From assembly GCF_019635155.1 (NCBI RefSeq), contig NZ_JAHBZY010000016.1, forward strand, positions 21,664-85,663: a stretch of 64,000 nucleotides of DNA. Reading direction: 5' to 3'. The stretch comes from Nitrosomonas sp. Lineage in GTDB: Bacteria; Pseudomonadota; Gammaproteobacteria; Burkholderiales; Nitrosomonadaceae. Under the pieces are notes generated by a model. It made no database searches, had not been told where the DNA came from, and saw only the letters and a list, made by a program, of their open reading frames with translations. The translations under genes and the position numbers were made by a program. Positions 29,990 to 39,288 of this stretch are shown here, in pieces; within the stretch, counting starts at the first letter, position 1, and each line of letters begins with the position of its first letter.

Positions 29990-32098
29990 TTACACCTTAA
30001 AATTAGATACCGACGCTTTCAATTCGGATGCAAAGCCGGTTATTTGCTTGATTGATCCGGTGGTTTTCAAGGTTCCTTCAGTGTTTTGCCTGGTAATATG
30101 AAGAATTTCTTCCATGTTGGCAACTACCTTGTGTGCGGCTCGCGTTTGCGTGCTGGTGACTTCAAAAATATGGGTAACAAGCTGCGCGAGCTGCGTTGAA
30201 ACTTTCTCGATTTCTTCCAAAGCCCGCCCGGCGGCATCGGAGCGTTTCGTTCCTTTAGCCACGCCCAGCGTACTTCTTTCCATCGCGGTAATGGCATCTT
30301 GAGTGTCGCCTTGGATGGTGGTGATCAATTCGCCGATTTGCTTGCTGGCTTCCGCGGATCGTTCGGCTAAGCGTTGTACTTCTTGTGCGATCACGGTGAA
30401 GCCTTGTCCGGCTTCGCCGGCGGCGGTTGCCTGAAGTGCGGCGTTTAAAGCTAACACGTTGGTTTGATCGGTGATATCGGTGATTAATGCGACGATTTCG
30501 CCGATTTCCTGCGAACTTTCGCCTAAGCGTTTAATCCGTTTTGAAGTATCCTGGATATAAGTGCGTATTTCATTCATCCCGGCGATCGATTCGCGCACTG
30601 CCAATGTGCCTTTTTCTGCGGCGGCCAAGGATTGCTTGGCAACTTTGGCGGATTCAGTAGCCATGTCTGAAATCCCGCCGATTGATTCGGTCATGCCCAG
30701 AACCGCGATGGTCGTTTGCTCGATTTTAGCCGTTTGTTGTTGAGCGGCAGCCAATAACCCCGAAGAAACTTGCTGTGCTTGGTTCGATGATTTCACGACC
30801 AGCATGCCGGCTTGATTCACTTGTTCCACCAGCGTATGCAGTTCTTCGATCGTGCAATTGATCGCGTCCGCGATAGCCCCCGTTGTTTGGTTGGTGATAT
30901 CGGTGCGAACGGTCAGATCGCCATCCGCTATTTTTTTCATGTCGTCGAGAAGTTTGACCATGGCTTTTTGCGTTTTTGCCATTTCATTTCTGCTGGAGAG
31001 ATCTTGATATTGGGCGTTGCGGCGGATGGCGCGGATAAAAAAGATTAATGCCAATCCGGTACATGCGGCTAAGAATACTGTCAACCAGTTAAACAGTGAA
31101 GCCGAGTGTGTCACTTGCGCGCGAATGTCATTATCAAGCGCATCTGTTTTGTCCAGCATGGTATTGCTATGATCGGCGATCTCGTCGATTGCGGACTGAA
31201 CGGTTACCGCTATCGGTATGTCTTGTTGAATGATGCGCAGATGATCGTCAAGTTTACGCAGTGATGCATAAAGATGCGATAGCAAATCCTGAATGGTTTC
31301 ATCCTTACCGGAAACTGTTCCCAGTCCGTTACTACCTTGGCTTAGCACTTGCATGAGCGCTGAGATCTGTGCTTGATCCCGTGCCAATTGTCTCGATATT
31401 TCCGTCAACGTCAACTCAACCGGCATGATCGCTTTTACATTCGTAGCCACGTCGCGCACATGCATTTTGATAGCTTCTATCGCACGTACTTCTTGCGGCA
31501 GATTGCCGATTTGCAACATGCGACTGGTGATTTCTTCGCTGCGCCGGCGCAATTGTCTGTAAGTGATATGTACCGCTCTGATGCTGTTATGGAGTCTCAG
31601 CAGAGATTCTTGTTGTTTTAGAATCAATTGAATTCTTTGATCATCTTGCTGCCAGCTTTTCTGGAATGCTTCCAAGCTATGCGATAAGGGATCATTCGCA
31701 GCGGGAATGTCTGTGCCGTTCCGGTCTACGCCACCGGCTATTAACAAAGTGACGGATTGGTTGAGTTGTTGTTGATGGTTTTGCAGTTGCGAAAAAGCGG
31801 TAGCACTGCCTGTTTGCACCTGATGTACCGCTTTTACCAGTTGCAAATGCTGTATTTTTAATTGTGAAACGAGCTCCGGTTGAGCGGCGGCATGTCTGGC
31901 TTGCTGCAAGCCGATGATTAACAGGATGAGCAGCGATACGGTGAGGATGACGACAATACCGCCCAGCAGCCAATAATGATTGAGCGATAAGAGACTTTTT
32001 GGAGCGTTTTTCTTCGTGGGAAGCGTAATCGCCGGTAGTTTTTTACCGATCGCAACTAATCCGGTTGCTAGCCCAAATTTAGAAAAATTGTTTTCCAT
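29990..32098 (-). CDS. pilJ: twitching motility methyl-accepting chemoreceptor PilJ
   Basis: A 702-residue chemoreceptor: a cytoplasmic N-terminus, a membrane span near 45-65, a periplasmic helical PilJ sensor region to about 335, a second span, a HAMP-like linker and a long coiled-coil signalling domain. The hairpin tip contains ITDQTNVLALNAALQATAAGEAGQGF, with an alanine-rich variant typical of PilJ. The ATG at 32098 has GGAGA at good spacing, preferred over a GTG four codons upstream. It is cotranscribed with chpA; pilG, pilH and pilI are not beside it. Confidence 0.92.
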   Translation of the reverse strand: MENNFSKFGLATGLVAIGKKLPAITLPTKKNAPKSLLSLNHYWLLGGIVVILTVSLLILLIIGLQQARHAAAQPELVSQLKIQHLQLVKAVHQVQTGSATAFSQLQNHQQQLNQSVTLLIAGGVDRNGTDIPAANDPLSHSLEAFQKSWQQDDQRIQLILKQQESLLRLHNSIRAVHITYRQLRRRSEEITSRMLQIGNLPQEVRAIEAIKMHVRDVATNVKAIMPVELTLTEISRQLARDQAQISALMQVLSQGSNGLGTVSGKDETIQDLLSHLYASLRKLDDHLRIIQQDIPIAVTVQSAIDEIADHSNTMLDKTDALDNDIRAQVTHSASLFNWLTVFLAACTGLALIFFIRAIRRNAQYQDLSSRNEMAKTQKAMVKLLDDMKKIADGDLTVRTDITNQTTGAIADAINCTIEELHTLVEQVNQAGMLVVKSSNQAQQVSSGLLAAAQQQTAKIEQTTIAVLGMTESIGGISDMATESAKVAKQSLAAAEKGTLAVRESIAGMNEIRTYIQDTSKRIKRLGESSQEIGEIVALITDITDQTNVLALNAALQATAAGEAGQGFTVIAQEVQRLAERSAEASKQIGELITTIQGDTQDAITAMERSTLGVAKGTKRSDAAGRALEEIEKVSTQLAQLVTHIFEVTSTQTRAAHKVVANMEEILHITRQNTEGTLKTTGSIKQITGFASELKASVSNFKV

Positions 32099-32421
32099 CG
32101 TTCTCTCCACAGCACAGCCTGGCTTGCTCAGTTAAGTATGCTAATCAATGACATTCGATGCCCGTTTTTACCGGAAGCGACGATAGCTTAACGGTTGGAG
32201 GGGATGATTAAAGACAAGATAAGACCGGTAAAATGAGGTCTTTTTGGAGTCAGGCGCGTGGTTCGGTGCGATGCGACGCGGATGGAGAGTGACGAAGGAT
32301 AATACCGGCGTATTGCTGTTTTGTTATCCGTTCCATAACGGGAGTATTTGAAGAAACACGGATTCATTCACGTAGCATTTCATCTTACTCAGCGAATTAA
32401 TCAGTGTTTCTCTAACCGTTG
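32099..32421. other. intergenic region between ilvA and pilJ
   Basis: About 320 bases without a gene. It should contain the pilJ-chpA promoter on the reverse strand, though no clear boxes are seen. A small hairpin, AAGACC/GGTCTT at 32221-32242 with five Ts, resembles a terminator on the + strand, where no gene reads into it. Confidence 0.5.
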
Positions 32422-33933
32422 TTACCCGAGAAATAATTTATACGCGGGATTCTTGGTTTCATCCCAATAGCGGTAACCGAGTTGATCGAGAAACATCCGG
32501 AAGTCGTTTTTTTCTTCGGGTGGTACTTGGATACCGATTAGAACCCGGCCGTAATCAGCGCCGTGGTTACGGTAATGGAATAAGCTGATATTCCAGTTGT
32601 GGCTCATATTGTTGAGGAAATTCATCAGCGCACCAGGACGATCGGGAAACTCGAAGCGATACAGAATTTCATTTTTCACGGCTTGCGCCCGTCCGCCGAC
32701 CAAGTGACGAATATGCAGTTTGGCCATTTCGTTGTTGCTCATGTCTTCGGTGGCTAAGCCGCTTTGTTTAAGTTCCTTGATCAATTGCTGCGTTTCTTCT
32801 TGATTCCGTACCGATACACCGACGAAGACATGTGCCACGCTCGGATCGGAGAAGCGGTAATTGAATTCGGTAATGCTTTTGGCGCCGAGTAAGTTGCAGA
32901 ATTTTTTGAAACTGCCCGGTTGTTCCGGGATTGTGACCGACATTACCGCTTCACGTTGCTCGCCGATTTCCGCGCGCTCGGATATATGGCGCAGCCGGTC
33001 GAAATTCATATTGGCGCCGGAGGCGATCGCGATCAGCGTTTTGTGTTGGATTTTTTCGCGCGCGACATACGCCTTGATACCGGCGATCGACAAGGCACCG
33101 GACGGTTCCAGAATGGTGCGGGTATCTTCGAATACATCCTTGATCGCCGCGCAAATCGCGTCGGTATCGACTAGCAATACTTCGTCGACCAGTTCGCGGC
33201 ATAAGCGGAAGGTTTCCTTGCCGACATGCCGTACCGCCACACCATCGGCAAACAGCCCCACTTGTGCCAGTTTGACGCGTCGCCCGCTTTGCAGCGAGCG
33301 GTACATGGCGTCAGCATCAACCGGCTCGACGCCGATAATTTTGATTTTTGGATACAACCGTTTTACATACGCCGCGATTCCGGCAATCAACCCGCCACCA
33401 CCGATCGGCACGAAAATCGCATGAATCGCACCGGTATGCTGGCGCAAAATTTCCATGCCGATGGTTCCCTGACCGGCAATGACATCCGGGTCATCGTATG
33501 GATGAACAAACGTCGCTTGTTCTTCTGCGGCCAGTTGGATGGCATGCTCATAGGCATCGTTATATGAATCGCCATGCAACGCGACCGTGGCGCCATGACC
33601 CATTACCGCTTGCACCTTGATTTGCGGCGTAGTGACCGGCATTACGATGGTGGCGGAGCAATCCAATTTTTTGGCGGCCAGCGCGACGCCTTGTGCGTGA
33701 TTGCCCGCGGAAGCGGCGATCACGCCGCGGTTACGTATGGCGGGGGGTAACTTGATCATTTTGTTATATGCGCCGCGCAACTTGAACGAGAACACTCGCT
33801 GCAAGTCTTCCCGTTTCAACAATACCTGGTTGTGGATACGCCCTGACAAATTGGCGACATGTTCCAATGGACTTTCGATCGCGACATCGTAAACCTGTGC
33901 GGTTAATATTCTCTCAAGGTAATTGTTTTTCAT
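32422..33933 (-). CDS. ilvA: threonine ammonia-lyase, biosynthetic
   Basis: A 503-residue biosynthetic threonine deaminase that makes 2-oxobutanoate for isoleucine. The PLP lysine is in FSFKLRGAYNK near residue 55, the phosphate-binding glycine loop is IGGGGLIAG near 185, and two C-terminal ACT-like regulatory domains (about 330-500) provide isoleucine/valine control. Length is as expected for the regulated form. It stands alone, with sbcB on the same strand 145 bases upstream. Confidence 0.97.
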   Translation of the reverse strand: MKNNYLERILTAQVYDVAIESPLEHVANLSGRIHNQVLLKREDLQRVFSFKLRGAYNKMIKLPPAIRNRGVIAASAGNHAQGVALAAKKLDCSATIVMPVTTPQIKVQAVMGHGATVALHGDSYNDAYEHAIQLAAEEQATFVHPYDDPDVIAGQGTIGMEILRQHTGAIHAIFVPIGGGGLIAGIAAYVKRLYPKIKIIGVEPVDADAMYRSLQSGRRVKLAQVGLFADGVAVRHVGKETFRLCRELVDEVLLVDTDAICAAIKDVFEDTRTILEPSGALSIAGIKAYVAREKIQHKTLIAIASGANMNFDRLRHISERAEIGEQREAVMSVTIPEQPGSFKKFCNLLGAKSITEFNYRFSDPSVAHVFVGVSVRNQEETQQLIKELKQSGLATEDMSNNEMAKLHIRHLVGGRAQAVKNEILYRFEFPDRPGALMNFLNNMSHNWNISLFHYRNHGADYGRVLIGIQVPPEEKNDFRMFLDQLGYRYWDETKNPAYKLFLG

Positions 33934-34078
33934 GACGGAAGCGGATAAAGCCGGGGAAGAGTTGGTTTGGATATAAAAAACAAAATTTTATCATGATCGG
34001 GGATGGCATGAGTTTCGTTATGGATATCGGATTTTTAACATTCTTGGAAACCGGGTGCGAGCTTCTTCCGGGAAATTC

Positions 34079-35512
34079 TTATGTATTGAGTAAGTTGTGA
34101 CTCCATGCTTCCAATTCATTCAGTATTGCTGTCGCGTTCACATCGTTTTTGTGACCGTCACGCAATTGCGAAACATGCGTTATGAATGCATCCATTATCA
34201 GATTTCCATCAGTGTTTTCTTGCGTTAAACGCTGCAAGCGCAAGCGCTCCCATCGCTCCATTTCCGCTGGTGTCAATGTTTCCGGCCAATTGCGGGCGCG
34301 GTAGCGGAACAATAGCTCGGGTAGCCGTTGGTCGTGAAAGTCGAGTCGCATGCTTGTGAGTTGCTGTGGTGTCGCGCGCCGTATCTGCGCGAGCAGATAG
34401 GCATCGGCATTATCCAGAAAACCGTCATACAGCGCCACATCGACGTCAGCGGAAGGCTCGAATATGTGACGGGTATACGCTGCGGCCACGCGTTGGAAGA
34501 AATCGGGATAAGCATTGAGTTTTTGCCAGTGGCGGTAGCATGTATCCAGATCGAGCGCGATACGTTCGGCGGTGTCAGGGTCGAGTGTATTGCGCGGTGC
34601 CAATGCCGGACATTTATTAATTTTTACCGATTTTACCGGTAACCGTTGCATGCCCTCGGGCAATTCGCCGCTGCGGGTGAATAGCAATTGCGTCAATTCG
34701 TCGGTATTCAACGGCAGGAATATTTCCGGATCATGGCGCAAGTCATATACCAGCACGCTGTTGTTGTTGCCCGGTTCGCTAATGAGGGGCATCACCAGCG
34801 AAGTACAACCGGTTTTGGCCGGATACATGCGCGTCGTATGCAATACCGGATTGCGGGTGATGAGATCGAGTTGCGCCGACGCCTTGCGTTTATCGCGCAA
34901 CTGCAAAAGCCAACCGTAGAGGCGCGGTTGCCGGGTGTGCAACAGGCGCGCCAAGGCAATAGTGGCGCGTACATCGGACAATGCATCGTGCGCGGATTCG
35001 TGCGCAATACCGTTCGCCGCGACCAGATCTTCCAGTTTGAAACTCGGCTGTCCGTCTTCATGCTGCGGCCAGGTGATTCCATTCGGACGCAACGCATACG
35101 TCATGCGCACCAGATCGATAATATCCCAGCGCGAGTTGCCTTGTTGCCATTCGCGTGCGTAGGGGTCGTAGAAATTGCGATAGAGCGTGAAGCGTGTCAC
35201 TTCATCGTCGAAACGCAGCGAGTTATAGCCGACACCGCAGGTATTCGGTTGTGAGAATTCCGCATGGATGCGCGCGATGAATTCCGGTTCCAGCAATCCT
35301 TGCGCATCGGCAATCTGCGGCGTGATGCCGGTCAATAAACAAGCTTCCGGGTGCGGCAGATAATCGCGCGGCGGCTTGCAATACATTACCAGTGGTTCAC
35401 CGATTTCATTCAATGCTTCATCGGTTCGTACTCCGGCAAATTGCGACGGGCGGTCGTGCCGGGGGTTGGCGCCGAAAGTTTCATAGTCATGCCAATAGAA
35501 GGTGAAAGTCAT
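34079..35512 (-). CDS. sbcB: exodeoxyribonuclease I
   Basis: A 477-residue exonuclease I, a 3'-5' single-strand DNA exonuclease used in recombination and mismatch repair. The DEDDh catalytic start is visible as FYWHDYETFG (D and E at about residues 9 and 11), followed by NSLRFDDEVTRF and HDALSDVRATI with later acidic ligands. The SH3-like and helical accessory domains fill the rest, and the length agrees with the family. The gene is divergent from ridA with 113 bases between. Confidence 0.95.
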   Translation of the reverse strand: MTFTFYWHDYETFGANPRHDRPSQFAGVRTDEALNEIGEPLVMYCKPPRDYLPHPEACLLTGITPQIADAQGLLEPEFIARIHAEFSQPNTCGVGYNSLRFDDEVTRFTLYRNFYDPYAREWQQGNSRWDIIDLVRMTYALRPNGITWPQHEDGQPSFKLEDLVAANGIAHESAHDALSDVRATIALARLLHTRQPRLYGWLLQLRDKRKASAQLDLITRNPVLHTTRMYPAKTGCTSLVMPLISEPGNNNSVLVYDLRHDPEIFLPLNTDELTQLLFTRSGELPEGMQRLPVKSVKINKCPALAPRNTLDPDTAERIALDLDTCYRHWQKLNAYPDFFQRVAAAYTRHIFEPSADVDVALYDGFLDNADAYLLAQIRRATPQQLTSMRLDFHDQRLPELLFRYRARNWPETLTPAEMERWERLRLQRLTQENTDGNLIMDAFITHVSQLRDGHKNDVNATAILNELEAWSHNLLNT

Positions 35513-35625
35513 GGTTGCCGATTCATTAAGGAAGATCGTGAAAAACTTGCTTTGCTACCGGTTCGTTGCATCATTAGTGTAGTATCTTACGCAATAATTT
35601 TTAACCCGAATAAGGAAAATACAGC

Positions 35626-36018
35626 ATGGCACGAAAACTCATCAGTTCAGGTTCGACTTTTGAAAAGGAAATCGGTTATTCGCGTGCGGTGGTCGTGGAT
35701 AACTGGGTGTTGGTTTCCGGGACGACCGGTTTTGATTATAGCAAAATGACCATTTCCGAAGATTTATTGGAACAGGCGGAACAATGTTTCAAGAATATTG
35801 AATCAGCATTGCAGCAAGCAGGCTCGAGCATGAAGGATGTGGTGCGCGTGACGTATGTGTTTCCTAAGACTGAAGATTTCGAAAAATGCTGGCCGGTGAT
35901 GCGTAAGTACTTAGGCGATGTCAGGCCTTCGGCGATGATGTTGACAGCCGGGTTATCCGATCCGCGTATGAAGATCGAGATTCAAGTAACGGCGTATCGA
36001 AACGCTGGGGCCGAGTGA
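35626..36018 (+). CDS. RidA family protein
   Basis: A 130-residue protein of the YjgF/YER057c/UK114 (RidA) superfamily. Recognisable are the N-terminal segment VVVDNWVLVSGTTGFD, the trimer-forming AEQCFKNIESALQQAGSSMKDVVRVT and the late RPSAMMLTAGL. Canonical RidA hydrolyses reactive 2-aminoacrylate and protects PLP enzymes. The arginine seen near the active site of true RidA is not certain here, so this may be another subfamily. AAGGAAA precedes the ATG. A bidirectional terminator separates it from the PEP-CTERM gene. Confidence 0.85.
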   Translation: MARKLISSGSTFEKEIGYSRAVVVDNWVLVSGTTGFDYSKMTISEDLLEQAEQCFKNIESALQQAGSSMKDVVRVTYVFPKTEDFEKCWPVMRKYLGDVRPSAMMLTAGLSDPRMKIEIQVTAYRNAGAE

Positions 36019-36046
36019 AATCCGGGAATGATGGCAGCTATGAAAT

Positions 36047-36082
36047 AAAAAAAAGAGCACCCAAACTTGAGTGCTCTTTTTT
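36047..36082. terminator. bidirectional Rho-independent terminator
   Basis: AAAAAAGAGCAC (36049-36060) pairs with GTGCTCTTTTTT (36071-36082) around a ten-base loop. The A-run on one side and T-run on the other serve the convergent genes ridA (+) and the PEP-CTERM gene (-). Confidence 0.92.
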
Positions 36083-36095
36083 AGACTGTTTCCGA

Positions 36096-36674
36096 TTAAA
36101 CGTTTTGTTGTCTGCGGCGCGCAGCAAAACCCAATAATCCTAGGCCAGCTAATAACATTGCATAGGTTTCAGGTTCCGGAACAGCTGTGATGGCGAGATC
36201 TTGGTTAACACTCCATTCTTGTTCCAGTAATTTCGCGGCACCAAACGAACCGTCGCTGAAGTATACGCTCACACTTGCGTTAGCCAAGCTGCTTGGGCCG
36301 CCTAGTGTGCTGCTGGTGACAACCGGTGGTACAACGGTTTCGATCAAATCGATATCCAGGCCACTGAAATTAAAAGAATCACCACTGCTAACAGTCAATC
36401 CATCCCAGGTTTCGGTTGAATACCAGTCACCAGTCAGAAAGTTTGAATGCGTACCGCTGCTGCCAAAGACTTCCCAAATGGCGATGCCATCCGCTTGCGT
36501 ACCGAGATCGTATACAACTTTTACGATGTCAACACCCGGTGTCGATGTATTGGTTACTGACCCGGATTGGATGAAATCTCCACCATTCAGGTGGATGGTT
36601 GCAGTACCTGCTAATGCGGTACTTGAGAAAACTGTTGCTGAGGCAACGATGGTAACGAGGTAACGTAATTTCAT
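36096..36674 (-). CDS. PEP-CTERM sorting domain protein
   Basis: A 192-residue exported protein: an N-terminal signal peptide (about residues 1-22, ending STALA) and a C-terminal PEP-CTERM tail, VPEPETYAMLLAGLGLLGFAARRRQ, in which VPEP is followed by a membrane span and an arginine cluster. Such tails are recognised by exosortase and link to exopolysaccharide or biofilm export. The middle is beta-rich with Gly, Ser and Thr and no recognised domain. It lies downstream of the beta-helix gene on the same strand. No exosortase gene is in the window. Confidence 0.9.
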   Translation of the reverse strand: MKLRYLVTIVASATVFSSTALAGTATIHLNGGDFIQSGSVTNTSTPGVDIVKVVYDLGTQADGIAIWEVFGSSGTHSNFLTGDWYSTETWDGLTVSSGDSFNFSGLDIDLIETVVPPVVTSSTLGGPSSLANASVSVYFSDGSFGAAKLLEQEWSVNQDLAITAVPEPETYAMLLAGLGLLGFAARRRQQNV

Positions 36675-37088
36675 TTACAATCTCCCAAAAAATTATTTTA
36701 ATAAATTCAATTGACTTTTCAATAACCTCTTATGAGGGATTAAAATTAACGAATGAAAAGCTATTTTGCGTATTTAAGATAAGCAAGGGAGGTGAATGCA
36801 TCACCGTTTCATCCCTTTGGCAGCGTTGATTAGGTATCACTTGAAAGAATAGGAGAGACAGTATTTTCAGTTCTCTTTTTCGGAAACCTAATATTGCTGT
36901 TAGGAGAATAGCTTAATAACCCCGTTCAACAAATAGTCAATTGCAACTTAAATTTGCAGGACAACTGTACCATTTTCTAAGTGGAGAAAATAGTACAATT
37001 GTCCTGGTAAACTTTTATTTAGATCGCATTCCTTTTACCTAATCAAAATTCTTTGGTGGTAAATTAATTGATTCTAAAGACCGATTGA
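36675..37088. other. intergenic region upstream of the PEP-CTERM gene
   Basis: A 414-base gap without a gene. Its one striking element is the 22-bp-stem hairpin at 36958-37007. The remainder is AT-rich and should carry the promoter of the PEP-CTERM gene on the reverse strand; no confident -35/-10 pair was found. Confidence 0.6.
36958..37007. repeat. 22-bp-stem inverted repeat
   Basis: Bases 36958-36979 pair with 36986-37007 (two G-T/mismatch positions) around a six-base loop. The outer arm reads CAGGACAA. No T-run follows directly. It lies 80 bases after the beta-helix gene stop, so it may end or protect that message. Confidence 0.65.
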
Positions 37089-38942
37089 TTATTGATACCT
37101 GCCTCTGAAAGCGCCAATTGTCGCGCTACTATTAGCATAGACGTTGCCATCGTAATAAGTGGTACCGATACTCGTTAACGTTTTTAGCCCCATCGTTGCT
37201 GCCGCGGAAGGTGTAAAAGCATTGGCTGGTTCATATCGATGATTGCCACCGCCAGGCAGTTTGGTTGGCACGATAAAACCGAGGGTCGACTCGGTCAATG
37301 TTCCACCAATAATACGGCTTGAGCAGATACTATTCTGATCAAGCGCGTAAGGCGCCATTTCAGATTTGTAAATCAAAAAATTAGCCTGCCCCATTTTGTT
37401 ATACATGAAATTGGATTCTCGGCTTCCTTCAGCTTCGTAGTAATAAATATTTTTATTGCCGGTGGGAATGGAGTTCTCATTACCCAATTCTCCATTCATC
37501 AGTGCCAGCATTGTAATTCTTCTTTTGGTTATTTTCGGTGCTTTCCAATAAAACAGGTTGTTGGAAATATCCGCAAAACCCGCGACCGCAGTTCCGGATG
37601 TTCTCCAACCAATTGGTTGATTAAAAGCGTCAGTTGCGTCCGGTGCGGTAGCATCAATATCCGCGTAAAAGGTATTATGTTGTACAACGTGCCCTGAACC
37701 GCCACTGAGATGAATGCCATACCACTTGCAGCGTGTTATCAGATTAAATACAAACGTGCAGTTTGTATTTAACGTATTAGTCGGATCTCTTTTGTCGTTG
37801 AAGTCGAAATTGTTCAACCAAATACCGCCGCCTGCTTTGTGATTCAGGGTTCCGTTGACCCCTGAAAAGTCACCCCAGTTATACCGGACCGTGCAATTGT
37901 CATTACTCTTCCACAGCTCAATGACAGAATGCCCTGCACAGTTATAAGATAGATTTTTTTCAACTAGCGCTCCGCTGGTACCTGCGAGTTCGTATGCGTT
38001 ATTCAGATTATCTTCCGAATAACATCCTGCAATATATAACTCCCTGATTCTGATAGCATCGGATACGCCATAAATTACCAAGCCATTGTATCCGAAATTA
38101 TCCACCGTATTATCTATGCCGCCACCGGAGAATTGGCACCCCACGACATGGATGTTGTCAATATTGGTAATCACTCCGGGCGATCTGGCTGTGCACAAGA
38201 AAGTACTATGACGTGCGTTTCGGATATTCAATCCGCATACAGTCAGGTTACCGGTATCAGTCACGGTGTGATCGAGACTAAGAAAAAACGAGAAATTGGA
38301 TGATGTAATTTCAGTATGACCGTCGTTTGCAGATTCGCCGGAATCTAATCGCAGATACAAGGTGCCAGCGTCAAAAGTATATCTGTTCGGAAGAGACAAG
38401 CTATCGCGCGCATTCGATCTGAATTTCATCTTAGGAGTTCTGTTTCCATCGCGCCAGATCACCTGCTCTTTCGAACCAGTGAAATAGCTCCAAATATTTT
38501 TGTCAGGATCATAAAGTGTCCAGTTGACCACTGAAGCACTTGTGATAACTGGAAGTTCTTCTGCATCACCGTAGGGGCATATCAAAAACGGATTGGTTGC
38601 AACACCATGAACACTAAGATTCAATCCTAAATCACCGGTCACTCTGAGTTTTGTGCCGCGTTTGAACCCAAGTACTTCGCCTGCCATATTGCCGCGTACA
38701 ACGCTTTCAATTTCAGATTGTGTTTTGTAGGGAAACTCAAATGTACCGAGCGATTTTGTTGCCGTTGAGCTCGGATCGAAAAATATTGTCGGTTCCCTGA
38801 CATAATCCCGGTAAATATCAATACCGTTTCGAGTACTGTTTAGCCAATCCAATCCTGCTCTTACAATATTTGGGAAGGCCAGCGTTGTTGCTGCTGAAGA
38901 TACAATTGCTCCACCCTGCAATAAGAAAGTACGGCGGTCCAT
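37089..38942 (-). CDS. Tat-exported right-handed beta-helix repeat protein
   Basis: A 617-residue protein. The N-terminus MDRRTFLLQGGAIVSSAA resembles a twin-arginine signal, with cleavage probably after residue 29 (NIVRA). From about residue 210 to 480 it shows the short Asn/Gly-rich strand repeats typical of parallel beta-helix (pectate-lyase-like) proteins, for example NIHVVGCQFSGG, LVIYGVSDAIRIRELYIAGC and GIHLSGGSGHVVQHNTF. These folds are common in polysaccharide lyases and surface proteins, but no catalytic motif can be assigned. It lies 346 bases downstream of the secretion-like operon on the same strand and has no PEP-CTERM tail. Confidence 0.78.
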   Translation of the reverse strand: MDRRTFLLQGGAIVSSAATTLAFPNIVRAGLDWLNSTRNGIDIYRDYVREPTIFFDPSSTATKSLGTFEFPYKTQSEIESVVRGNMAGEVLGFKRGTKLRVTGDLGLNLSVHGVATNPFLICPYGDAEELPVITSASVVNWTLYDPDKNIWSYFTGSKEQVIWRDGNRTPKMKFRSNARDSLSLPNRYTFDAGTLYLRLDSGESANDGHTEITSSNFSFFLSLDHTVTDTGNLTVCGLNIRNARHSTFLCTARSPGVITNIDNIHVVGCQFSGGGIDNTVDNFGYNGLVIYGVSDAIRIRELYIAGCYSEDNLNNAYELAGTSGALVEKNLSYNCAGHSVIELWKSNDNCTVRYNWGDFSGVNGTLNHKAGGGIWLNNFDFNDKRDPTNTLNTNCTFVFNLITRCKWYGIHLSGGSGHVVQHNTFYADIDATAPDATDAFNQPIGWRTSGTAVAGFADISNNLFYWKAPKITKRRITMLALMNGELGNENSIPTGNKNIYYYEAEGSRESNFMYNKMGQANFLIYKSEMAPYALDQNSICSSRIIGGTLTESTLGFIVPTKLPGGGNHRYEPANAFTPSAAATMGLKTLTSIGTTYYDGNVYANSSATIGAFRGRYQ

Positions 38943-39288
38943 AAACTATCAATCTCCTTTATTAAAGTTTGGAATATTTTTTACTGCTCAATTAAACCCG
39001 AATATCTCTGCATGAATCTCGCGATTCTTGGTTGGTTACATTCTTTCAGTTAGTAAACGATAAAATCTTGCAGCTTCACTTCTGCTTTGGCAGATTTAAA
39101 CAATAAAAGCGCTTGATGCGCATTTATTATGCGTCGATAATGATTGTGATGAAAGTCTAAAGAACTATACGAGTAGCTTTTTGCTAGAAGGCAACGTTCA
39201 ATTCGTTAATATTCTATATTTCAAAGTGAATGTAACACTTTTTAAGTAAAAAAAGTAGTATATCTATTCTGTAATTGTAATCGTTCTA
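38943..39288. other. intergenic region between pilin-like gene and beta-helix gene
   Basis: A 346-base AT-rich gap. It should hold the terminator of the secretion-like operon and the promoter of the beta-helix gene (both leftward). No convincing hairpin or promoter boxes were identified. Confidence 0.5.

Noticed and set aside
32221-32245. Terminator-like hairpin between ilvA and pilJ
   Set aside because: The T-run is on the + strand, but no + strand gene reads into it; the stem is only 6 bp.
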